From contig NW_009799100.1 of assembly GCF_000213175.1 (NCBI RefSeq), positions 5,176,979 through 5,240,978 on the forward strand: a DNA stretch of 64,000 nucleotides, given 5' to 3'. The DNA is from Neurospora tetrasperma FGSC 2508 (taxonomy: Eukaryota; Ascomycota; Sordariomycetes; Sordariales; Sordariaceae). A program made the position numbers and the translations under genes. The notes beneath the pieces are model-generated. The model was not told where the DNA came from. It did not search any database and saw only the letters and a program-made list of their open reading frames with translations. Each line of letters starts with the position of its first letter. Position 1 is the first letter of the stretch. Below are positions 9,110-19,150 of this stretch, one piece after another.

Positions 9110-11669
9110 ATGACGTGGAAGGACATTGCCCCTGTGCCTACGTAAGGACATCTTGGTTGTTGTGTTGTTGTTTGGCATCGCTAACTCGCTTCTACAGGGC
9201 ACAGGAATTCATCGACATCATCCTCTCGTAAGTCGACATCGACAGCCCCCGACCACGACGATGCGAAGTCTTCGAGTTCGAGTCCAATGGCTTGGTTACG
9301 GTGGTGAAGGATATTAACTGTTCAACAGGAGGACACAGCGTCGCTTGCCGACTCAGAGTATGTTGTACAATGTGGAAAATTACGTGAAGCATGGCATGAT
9401 CGCTAACCTCTACTTTGAACAGTTCGTGCCGGTTTCAAGAGTATGTCGTCTCGATATCCGATACTTGGTATGAGAATTCGAATAGATCATTGACACGCGA
9501 CATCGAACAGTCAGCAGAATTAGAGCCTTCTACACCCGTAAGGTCAAGTTCACACAGGAAACATGCAGCGAAAAGTTCGGCGCCATCGTCTCGAGCTTCC
9601 CCATTCTCGCCGACCAGCATCCTTTCCACCGCGACTTGATGAACATTCTCTACGGTACGAATCCCGCGCTTCCCTGCGACAGGCAGTTCCAGCAACAGCG
9701 GGTTGTGAACTGCGCCTGGTCTTGGTGGGAATAGTGGCTGACAAGGTGATGGATAGATGCCGACCACTTCAAGGTTGCCCTCGGTCAGGTCTCGACCGCC
9801 AAGCACTTGATCGAGACCATCTCTCGTGATTACGTCCGTCTCCTCAAGTACTCGCAAAGTTTGTACCAGTGCAAGCAGTTGAAGAGAGCCGCCCTCGGTC
9901 GTATGGCCACCCTCATCAAGCGTCTGAAAGACCCTCTCGCCTACCTCGACCAGGTCCGCCAGCATTTGGCCAGATTGCCCGATATCAACCCTACCACCCG
10001 TACCCTCCTCGTTGCCGGCTTCCCCAACGTCGGCAAGTCTTCGTTCGTGCGCTCCGTCACCCGCGCTGATACCCCCGTCGAGCCCTATGCTTTCACCACC
10101 AAGAGCTTGTTCGTCGGCCACCTCGACTACAAGTACCTCCGTTACCAGGTCATCGATACCCCTGGTATTCTCGACCACCCTCTCGAGGAGATGAACACCA
10201 TTGAAATGCAGTCAGTCACTGCCCTCGCCCATCTCAGAGCCGCCGTCATGTTCTTCATCGATATCTCGGAGCAGTGCGGTTACTCGCTCAAGGCCCAGTG
10301 CAACTTGTTCAGGTCCATCAAGCCCCTTTTCGAGAACAAGATGGTCTACGTTGTCCTGAACAAGATGGATATCAAGACCGTTGAGGACCTCGACCCCGAA
10401 TCCCAGGCCGATCTCATGGACCTTACCAAGTCCGGCAACATTCAGCTTTTGCGCGCCTCTTGCGCTACCCAGGACGGTGTCCAGGAAGTCAAGAACACCG
10501 TTTGCGAGGCTCTCCTCGTTGAGCGTGTCAATCAGAAGTACAAGGCCGGTACCAGCAGCAACGGCACCATGGGCTCCCGTCTCACCGAGGTCATGTCCCG
10601 TATCCACGTCGCCCAGCCCGCCGATGGTGTTCTCCGCGAGACCTTCGTTCCCGAGGCCGTCAAGGGTCTCAAGAAGTACGACAAGGCCGACCCCGAGAGG
10701 AAACTTCTCGCCAGGGATATCGAGGAGCAGAACGGTGGTGCTGGTGTCTTCAACGTCGATCTCAGGGAGAACTGGATCTTGGCCAACCCCGAGTGGAAGT
10801 ACGACAAGATTCCCGAGGTCAGTAACTCTCGCATTCCGACTTCCCTAAATCAAACCCCGTTACTAACATGTCACGCTTTGATAAACAGATTGTCGACGGC
10901 AAGAACGTCTACGACTTTATCGATCCCGATATCGAGGCCAAGCTGGCCGCTCTCGAAGAGGAGGAGGAGCGTCTCGAGAAGGAGGGCTTCTACAAGTCGG
11001 ACTCGGACCTCGGCGACGAGTCGGAGGAGGAGATCCTGCAAAAGGCCGAGTACATCCGCGAGAAGCACAAGCTGATCCGCAACGAGGCCAAGATGAAGAA
11101 GTCGCTCAAGAACCGCGCCATAATCCCCCGGAAAATGCAAAAGAAGTCGTTCGCCCAGCTCGAGGACCACATCGACCAGCTCGGCGTCGACACCGAGGAG
11201 ATCAACCTGCGTGGCCGTGCCCAGGTGCGCGAGCCCACTCGCGGCCGCTCGCTGGCCCGCAGCCGCAACGCCACCGAGGACCCCGACGCTATGGAGGTGG
11301 ACACGCCCAAGAGCGCCGCCGAGCGTCTTCGCTCTCAGAGCCGTCCGGCCCAGCGTGGCCAGGGCGCGACAAACAGGCGCGACGACGGTGTTACTGGTGG
11401 TGTGGGCATGGACGGGGAGACAGCCCGCTCCAAGGCCGAGAGGGTGGCCAAGCTCGGCCAGCGCAAGATGAACAGGATGGCCAGAGCCGGCGAGGCCGAC
11501 AGGCATATTGGTGCTACCATGCCCAAGCATTTGGTACGTCTTTTTTCTTTTCTTTTCCCCTTCCTTCAATCCCCCTTTTCCCTTTTATCTTGACACGTAA
11601 ACTAACCAACCTTTTTTTTTTCTATAGTTCTCTGGAAAGCGTACTGTCGGCAAGACACAACGTCGTTAA
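9110..11669 (+). CDS. nog1: Nucleolar GTP-binding protein 1 (Nog1), 60S assembly GTPase
   Basis: Eight exons are inferred: 9110-9141, 9198-9227, 9329-9357, 9423-9440, 9511-9655, 9757-10817, 10889-11533 and 11628-11669. They encode about 666 aa once one extra base is discounted. The N-terminal helical domain contains [13 protein letters not shown] and [15 protein letters not shown]. The OBG-type GTPase domain follows with GFPNVGKSS (G1), DTPG (G3) and NKMD (G4). The C-terminal region has [21 protein letters not shown] and a final [13 protein letters not shown] tail. Nog1 joins pre-60S particles in the nucleolus and is essential in yeast. Exon 5 holds a run of five Cs at 9599-9603, where the frame needs four. 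The frames on both sides are strongly conserved, so this is an indel, most simply a sequencing or assembly error. Four of the first five exons are only 18-32 nt. Confidence 0.93.
9599..9603 (+). other. Apparent +1 frameshift in nog1 (C5 run)
   Basis: Upstream the frame reads [11 protein letters not shown], and downstream of the run it reads [17 protein letters not shown] one frame over. With five Cs the total spliced length is 2002 nt; with four it is 2001, an exact multiple of three. Confidence 0.85.
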
Positions 11670-12504
11670 TTTGGATCCATATGTTGGTTGGGTTGGGTGT
11701 GTCGTGTCGGGGCTCGTCTCATCTTTTGGCGATTGTGTTGCTTCTTTGCTATTGTTCCTTTTTGGGGAGAAATGATTCCATACTTATATCTCTGCGTCAA
11801 CGGTCTTGTTTTTTCACACACACACACATCATGTTTATAACGTAGACTTACTACTACTTACCATCTCGAGGGCGTTCTTGGGCAAAATGGGAGAGAGAGA
11901 GAAAAAAAAAAAAGGATGTCAACAACTACAACAACAACATCGATAGTTCTGAACCTTGCTGTTAACAATTGTCTTGTATATCTCCACCTGTCGCCGAATG
12001 TTCGTACGTTGGAGAGTCTGATACGAGTTATGGTCATTCAAACACCATCACCACTACCACCACGGTGATTAGGAAATTCCCAACTCAGGGGCTCTGAAAG
12101 CATCATCTCCACATCTAATATCTCTACGGTGTCAACTTTCACTGTGCCAACACCAGGGGCACCACTTCCATTTGATTACTTTGTCGTCATGGTGAGATTA
12201 ATGTGATTTATTACCCATCTCCTCTAATCGTCCCCATCCCATCCCAAATCTACAAGAAAATCGATACGTATCCATACGCTTTGGAAACTGGGTGAGTTGA
12301 AGGGGGGAGTGGCTGACAGGCTGACTGACTGACTGCCTGTAAAACCTTGCTAAACAGAGCAGAGCAGCAGCAGCAGCCTGTATGTACTAATGTGATATGT
12401 AGTACAGTTTATGCTTTCAAACGAGGAAACCATCAATTAAATGTTGTTAATGTTATGCCTTAATCCATATCCATATATCCCTTTATGTCACTGTCGTCCA
12501 TTGT
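11670..12504. other. Intergenic, convergent 3' ends of nog1 and GDI
   Basis: These 835 bases hold two 3' UTRs. An AC/CA dinucleotide run lies near 11815-11828, a poly-A run near 11902-11913 and a short CAG-rich stretch near 12362-12378. No coding signal is visible. Confidence 0.55.
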
Positions 12505-14213
12505 TTACTCCTGCGACATCTGGATACCCTCCCTCAAACCTTCAACAACAAGCTCCTCGCCCGCGCACCGGCGGTAGATGTCCTTGACGTCCTCTGTCGA
12601 GGTCTCAAAGTGGCTGGTGGCGTCGTAGCTCTTGGAGATGAAGATGTTGTCGTTGCGGCCGTCCTCGAGGGGCTCATAGAGGGGAATGGGGGGACCCTGT
12701 TTGTGGTGAAAATTGCGTTAGTTATCTTTCTAGAAGGTAGGTAGGCAAGAATGACGGGGGGAAACAAAAAGAAAACATACCATGAACTGCTCCTCGATCT
12801 TGCCGAGGCGCTCGATACCAGGGGCGAGCTCGAGGTGGTGGTTCGCAGAAGTCTCGGCAATGGTCGAGACAATGGCGATCCAGTAGCCCTTGGGGCAGAC
12901 GTTGTGCGCCGAGGAGACGCAAGCAATGTAGATATCTGCACAGCCCTTTATTAGTGAATCTGTTTGGGTTATCATGCTTGTGACGCAAAACTTACCGTTC
13001 TTGCGGCCCACCTGCGACTGGGGAATGATCAACTGGCACGAATCGGCGTCGTTGGTGCTAGCAAGGGGGTGCTTGAGAATGCAGATGGCGCGGAGGACGT
13101 GGCCGACAACCTTGACCTTGTCGGGGAAGTAGCTGGGGTCGCCGAGGATCATCTTGGCGCGGGTCTCGAACTTCATCTCGGGCTCGACACCCGTCATGGT
13201 GGCCTTGATGCCGACGGCCTTGCCGTTCTCGTAGACGAGCTCGTCAACGTTGGTGTTGAGCATGTAGGTACCGCCGTAGATGGCGGACAGACGGGCGAAA
13301 CCCTGGGGAAGCTCGCCGAGGCCGTAGAGAGGGTAGATGTATGGCGACTTGCCGTAGCGGGCGACGGACTGGCCGTAAAGGCGGATGCGCTCGATGGTCT
13401 CAGGGGCGGCGCCAGGGGTATCGAGGTAGTTGTCGTTGAGGTAGAGGGCCATGGCGTGGCCGACAAAGTCCTTGGTGCCGGCCTCGAGGCTGAACTTCTC
13501 AAAGACGTCCTTCATGGTGCAGGTGGCCATGTCGAGACCTGCAAGTGCCCCCTAGTTAGCGCTTATGAACAATACAACATGACGCAAGTGTGTTGTTGGC
13601 CAAACTTACCCTTGTGTGTGGCGGGGTCCTTGGGGTCGAACTCGCCAACCCACTCAATGAAGCTCTTCATGCGGCGCTTCTCAAAGATGCCCATGAGGGG
13701 CGAGCGCAACGCCTCGGCGGCATCTGAGGGGACCTTGGCGATGGTGGCCTTGGAACCAGCACCCTGCTGTACGTAGCTGCCGGCAACCTGCTTGAACTCG
13801 AGGTAACGGGTAACATCGGTGGAGACAAGAATGTTGGTGAGCTCGCCCGAGGACATGAGGAACTTGGGAACAAGGTCGATGTTCCAGTCGTTGGGGCGAC
13901 CGTATTCCTTCCAGGGCTCGGTACCGGCGGCAAAGTTGCCATACTTCTTGAAGAGCGTCTCGAGGTTAACCGACGCCGCCTCACTGCGCAAAGAGTCGTG
14001 TTAGCTTCCGTTGTGTCCTCATCATGGTTCGATAGGGGGTTGAAGGGGGGGTTGAAGGGGAGAGGGGGGGAGTACGAACCCGCCGTAGTGGTCGTTGCGG
14101 TCGATGTGGAGGACCTTCTTTCCCTTGACACTGAGAACACCCGAGAGAATACACTCGGTCAAGCCAGTGCCCAGCACAATGACATCGTACTCCTTGGCGA
14201 TCTCGTCGGCCAT
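12505..14213 (-). CDS. gdi1: Rab GDP-dissociation inhibitor (GDI)
   Basis: Five exons on the minus strand (14213-14080, 13983-13610, 13538-12996, 12935-12781, 12696-12505) give 465 aa, the usual GDI length. GDI extracts GDP-bound, prenylated Rab GTPases from membranes and recycles them through the cytosol. The N terminus [20 protein letters not shown] is the conserved dinucleotide-fold-like start, and [10 protein letters not shown] follows. The [13 protein letters not shown] and [12 protein letters not shown] blocks belong to the Rab-binding platform. [33 protein letters not shown] and YGGTYMLN are also diagnostic. The acidic [14 protein letters not shown] region closes the protein. All four introns have GT-AG borders, and the joints recreate conserved sequence (for example [15 protein letters not shown]). 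The C terminus lacks prenylation cysteines, as expected for a GDI rather than a Rab. Confidence 0.95.
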
Positions 14214-15939
14214 GGTTGTGGTTGTTGATAGTATTAGTTGTGGTTGTTGTGGTGAGTCGGCGGTCTTGCGGTCTGCAAGCTATACAAGCAACAAGCTACA
14301 GGTAGTAGGAAGCTTGTGTTTGGATTAGAGGGGGGTGGTGGGGGTGGTGGTGGTGGTGAGAGCAGGTAGTAGGCAGGTAGGTGGTATATAGCAAGCAGGC
14401 TAAACACACGACGACGGAGAATGGAAGAAGCAGAACAAGAAGAATGGGACGGGGAAGAAGGAACGAAGTTGAAGGCGGATCACTTGATACTAAATGGGGG
14501 TAAGTAGCCCGCCAGAGAGAGATGATGGACGACCAGGGACAGAGACAGCAGTGAGTGGACTGGCTGGTGGACTTTCGTCGTGGACTGGACTGGACAACTG
14601 ACAGGAGGCGGCGTCCCGTCGGTCTGTCACGTTAGTGTCCATACCTGGGTGGTTACTAGGGGACAAAGGACGACGACGGACGGACTGGGGCCGCACTGCC
14701 GCCGCTGGGCTGCCACTGCCTGCACACGCTGCATTGCTGGCACCGCCCTGCGACTGACAGCAGCTTCCACCTGTTGCAAGTACGGTGTGCAGGTGCAGGA
14801 AGCTGTCAGCCATGGGTCCAGGTCAGGTCTCCGCCTGGCACTCCATCCATTGAGTTTGCTCTGATCATGTCCATCGTCGCCAGGCTGTCAATCTTCAACC
14901 ACCATTCAAAACCATTGAGAGACAAACAGACACCTCTCTGATGAAAGTAGGGGGCATGTCCAATGCATGGTCGTGTCTCCTCGGGGCTCCTGTTTGGGTG
15001 GGCGGTCTCGTAGGCGGTCTCTCCTAGCCCAGCCCAGGCTCCCAGGCTTCTTGCTGCCGGCCAGCCAGTTGTGGTAGCAGATGGCCGGCCTCTGGTTCGT
15101 CACTGTCGTGGTAGGAAGTGGGGGAGTCTTACAATGAGGGGCGGGAACGGGACCCCGCTTTGAGCTTCTTTGAGCTAGACCGGAGCCAAGAAAGTAATGT
15201 CCCCCTAATGTCCCCCTTGGTGGGACTCGGGCTCGCTAATGATTTGATGTTCAAAGACATGAAGACCGTTCACTGATCTGATGAAAAGAACCCTGGCTTG
15301 CTTCATCTGGTCCCCGCAACGATAATTGATATGTATATATAGAGATCCATATATATATATATATATATATATCATTCTGATATATGTACACTACCACTCG
15401 CCATTTTGTATCTAAAAATTGGACTTGGAAACGAGCTTTGTCTCGTCTATCCCGCCGTGCCCTTCCTCCTCACCTCTCCATGGTCTCGCCTGTTCAGGTT
15501 GGCGCCGATGATGATCTCCCCAGCTACCATGGAAATCTAGACATGTCCTAAGCGAGATGTTGGTATACAGAGATTCACGCACCCCAGATCTCGGTTGTTC
15601 GGCCCATCACTATTCACCAGGGACCGCCTAATCCATATTGGACACCCATTCCCATGAACCCCATGGGGCTTTTTGTTTTTGCTTCGTTGGCTTCTTCATG
15701 AAAATCTCCCAGGCCCATGTCCTTCCCTCTTTAGAAACATGGCCTGTCCGGGTTGAATTTGGCTGTTGTACAGTGAACACATATGATGCTCGTTACACTA
15801 TCGATACAGGTTGCAAATGTGTGGTGGTTTGTTTTTAGAAAACGGGTATTGTGACTGTTTTCCCCCCTCGTCCTCTTACCGCAAGGGTACCTTCACGACC
15901 GTTCGCCCGTCTGGTTCATTTGGGACCGCTTCCCTCTCT
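14214..15939. other. GDI upstream region and 3' flank of the mitoribosomal gene
   Basis: This 1.7-kb stretch lies between two minus-strand genes. A GTGGTGG-rich segment is near 14328-14360 and an (AT)n run at 15349-15372. Open frames of about 90-107 codons occur on both strands near 14490-14864 but lack recognisable features, so they are treated as chance. It should contain the GDI promoter and 5' UTR. Confidence 0.5.
15349..15372. repeat. (AT)n microsatellite
   Basis: A 24-bp uninterrupted AT dinucleotide run lies in intergenic DNA. Confidence 0.9.
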
Positions 15940-16805
15940 TCATACCCTGGGGGCTTCGGCTTGGGACTTGGATGATGGTATCGTTGTTGGGTCGATTTCT
16001 GTGGTGGATTGCGCCTCGCTGGCCTCGGCGCCCTCCGCCGTCTCTTCCGCCTCGAGGAATGTGCTAGGCGTGTAGGGGTTCTCGGGGTTGGACAGGTCGA
16101 TTTCCGGGTCCTGCTCGGCCAACTTGACCGCATCCTCCCAAGCATAGAAGCGCTCGGTGAGCACATGCTTGATTCCGCGCATCGTTTGCTTGACCTAAAA
16201 AAATCAAAGAAGAACTAGTGTCAGCTCTCTGCTGCTGTAACCCATTGATCCTTCCTGTGTCATCCACCTACATTGCGGTCACGCTCATTGGCCTCAGCAA
16301 GACCGAAACCCAACTCGCTCTTTGTGCGCTCCCAGTTCGCCGTCGCAATGCGGTTGCGCTCCTTGACGCAGACCCACCATAGCCGGTGCAGGTCGTCCCA
16401 CGACTTCTTGCGCAGCTCGGAAACGGTCCAGGCGCGGCCGTGCTTGGTGTGCTCGAGGGGGGCCATGGCGACGGTCTCGCGGTCGTAAAAGAAGTCCCAG
16501 AGGCCGTGGTTCTCGTCGACTTGGATCGGGGGCAGCTCCTCGCGCGGGACGGGCTCGGGAAGGGGTTCGTCGGAGACGGAGAGCTTCCAGCGCGTGCCGG
16601 ACTTGCGCAGCGCAGACTCGCCACGCTGCTTGGAGTTATCGCGGGTCACGCGGGCGGTCGGGTATTTGTGGCGCTTGAGGAGGGCAGCCGAGGTCGAAAG
16701 TGCCCTGACCGGGACGGCGACGGCGACCTTGGGTGCTGTTGCGGCCGAGCGGCAGGTCTGCATAATGGCGCCCATGGAGGGCCGGAGGGCGGCTGGTGAG
16801 GCCAT
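15940..16805 (-). CDS. mrpl4: Mitochondrial large-subunit ribosomal protein uL29m (Mrpl4/MRPL47 family)
   Basis: Two exons (16805-16272 and 16194-15940) encode 262 aa. The first ~50 residues are rich in Ala, Arg and Ser and lack acids, as in a mitochondrial presequence; RALSTSAALLKRHKYP resembles a processing region. The MRP-L47 domain (about 95-200) contains GLWDFFYDRETVAMAP, HGRAWTVSELRKKSWDDLHRLWW and ERNRIATANWERTKSE. After the 77-nt intron the sequence resumes VKQTMRGIKHVLTERFYAWEDA. Protein uL29m is at the tunnel-exit side of the mitochondrial 54S subunit. The fungal C-terminal tail is long and acidic (Glu/Ala/Ser/Thr). It is divergent from the small membrane-protein gene at 17349 with 543 bp between starts. 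The assignment rests on the conserved DLHRLWWVCVKERN block. Confidence 0.9.
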
Positions 16806-17348
16806 GGCGGACGGTTGTGGTATATGTGGTGGTGGTGGTGGTTGGTGAAAGTGCGCCGACCCAATGCCCGCTACTCCGTATGCACCGTCGTCTCCGAGTC
16901 GCAGTGGTCAATCGTAGGCGCGGCGGTGCGGACTGCGGTGCGGCTCCGGGGACGGCAGTAACTCTCGCTCTACGGCCTTTGGCACCGCAAAATTTAGGTG
17001 GGTCCGAGCTTGGTCCCCCGTTCGTGTCACCAACGAACCGCCATTGGTCCCATTTGCTCGGTCCGGACAGCGAATTGCCGGATGAATTGGCGGCAAGCAC
17101 GGGTAGTAGCCGCTAGATATCCACGTCTAATACAAACAAGGTTAAACTTGACTATAACCTCAACGTCCAGTTGCTTTCTTGACCAATCATAGGGCAGTAT
17201 GCTGTTTACTTAAAGTGAACTTGACGCTATTGCTACCAATGATAGCTTTCATCCAACGACAGAAGGTCAACACTCTCTCTTCACTCCGACACTGACTCTC
17301 TCATTCCATTCTCAAGTGATTGGTATTGTCATTCCTTCGCCCGAGATC
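16806..17348. promoter_or_regulatory. Divergent promoter region mrpl4 / small membrane protein
   Basis: These 543 bases hold both upstream regions. GGTGGT repeats (about 16817-16845) are directly upstream of the mrpl4 start. Two divergent genes with likely or possible mitochondrial roles share this interval. Confidence 0.5.
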
Positions 17349-17704
17349 ATGGTCCTCCAGTGAGTGTTCTTCATCAACAGAACTCGTTGACCCATCACCA
17401 CTTACACCACCCACATGTCATGTCATGTCATCAATGCGATCCTTTACCCTTCTCTTTGAGACTATAAATCCACCAATCCTAACCATGACCCAGAACCTAC
17501 CGCAACCTCTCCCCACGCGCCCGCCTCGGCGTCGGCATCGCATTCACCCTCTGGGGCCTCATCGGCCTCAAGCTGTCTGACAAGGCCGAAGAAAAGCTCG
17601 GCTATACTCCCACCGAAGAGGATCGCAGGGCGCTGGAGAGGTACAAGCCTCGGATTATCGAGGTCGAGAAGGAGGTTGAGAAAGTTGTCAGGGCTGAGAA
17701 ATGA
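17349..17704 (+). CDS. Small single-span membrane protein, function unknown
   Basis: I do not recognise the family. Two exons (17349-17359 and 17494-17704) join as ATG-GTC-CTC-CA|A to give 73 aa, through a 134-nt GT-AG intron with GTGAGT donor, CCTAAC branch and CCCAG acceptor. Residues about 14-30 (LGVGIAFTLWGLIGLKL) form one likely membrane helix preceded by basic residues. A charged segment follows, ending in a likely short coiled coil (IIEVEKEVEKVV). This layout is common in small inner- or outer-mitochondrial-membrane proteins, and the gene faces a mitoribosomal gene, but localisation is inference. The spliced frame uses strongly C-ending codons like its neighbours, which argues for real coding. 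The unspliced frame is interrupted. Confidence 0.6.
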
Positions 17705-18986
17705 TTTCACACGCCTGGGAGTGAAGTTGGGGTGATGGGGATGGTGACGCTCATGTGAAGAGAGGACACATCGATTGATTGATGCCACCGCCGGAACCTA
17801 ATGATGGATACTTTCTTCTTGAAGTCTTGGACTTTGAAAAAAGAAGAAAGGCTTAGCGAAAGTGGGAGAATGGATATCGAAGGAGCATGGATGGATGGAT
17901 GGATGACAGGACTTCATCTTCCGCCGACACCGAAAGATCGATGAGTGGAACATCCAACAATGGACGGAACAGAAAGCGGGAGCCAGTTGAGCTACGGATG
18001 TCCATGGCAACAACAGCAGCAAAACAAAAGCAAAAACAGAGCAGCAGCACCTGTACCAGTCAGGAAGAGATATAAGCAAGCCACCTCACTAATGATTCGA
18101 AGCACAAACCACTTCTCTCTACTTGTTTATATGCGTATGACCAAGTTAGCGGTCGGGTTAAGGCAGCACTACCAGTCATGTATTTGCTTGTTCATAGGGA
18201 AGAATAACATACGAGTTAGCTTGAAGACTAACAAAGTTCGAGTTGAGTGGACTATCCCTTACGTCCTGGAAATATTCCACTTTCAGACTAGAACAACCAA
18301 CTTGCCCAATCTCCAAGCCACTTATACTAACAATGAGCCAACTGTCTTCCACATGAGAGCTCCTTGAATTCACCTTTTACATGGCGATGATCAAACTTCC
18401 GTAATGATACAAACAAACTCCTTCAAATAGTTACCTCAGTTTCGAGACGATCGTGACTTGGTTCTCTCTCCTGTACCAGCTCCATAACACAGCAAAAACC
18501 TACTTTCCTTCTACAACAACCAAATTAAAGACACATACATACATACATACCTCAACAGTCTTGTACTCTCGCCACACCATTCCAAGCAAAACACGGACAT
18601 TTTCATCCCAAACCAATCAACATCTATCTGGTGCTAATCCTCCATAGTTCTACCTCCCTAGGTAGATAGATACCTACTTCAGACCTTACTTACAAACCCG
18701 ACGAAGCGGACGTTCCTTTGTTGATAGCTAGACTACCTACATGGACAACTACCTACCTGAACAGGACAACAAACCCTCCCTCCCTACTACAACACGCACC
18801 GGAAGGGAAGGGCCCGTCGTGCCATTTCCAGACACTAGACTACCTACTAGCATCAATAGACACTCCCGTCAAAACAGAAACTCCGTCGAGAGACTACCTA
18901 CTCAACCTCGCAGTCGTTACTAAAGGGAAAGGTAGTACCTCGGTGTGCGTCCTGTCCTTCCATTGGTAGAGGTAGAGGTAGTCCCT

Positions 18987-19010
18987 TTCGTTCGTTCGTT
19001 CGTTCGTTCG
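18987..19010. repeat. (TTCG)n microsatellite
   Basis: Six tandem TTCG units lie in intergenic DNA just before a TTCC array. Confidence 0.9.
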
Positions 19011-19088
19011 TTCCTTCCCTTTGGTTGATTATGTACTGCTCTACAGTGATCACTCAGTGTCTGGGTGGTTACTAGGTTGTTTCGTCCG

Positions 19089-19150
19089 TTCCTTCCTTCC
19101 TTCCTTCCTTCCTTCCTTCCTTCCTTCCTTCCTTCCTTCCTTCCTTCCTT
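19089..19150. repeat. (TTCC)n microsatellite
   Basis: About 62 bp of uninterrupted TTCC units. It is the longest microsatellite in the window. Confidence 0.95.
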
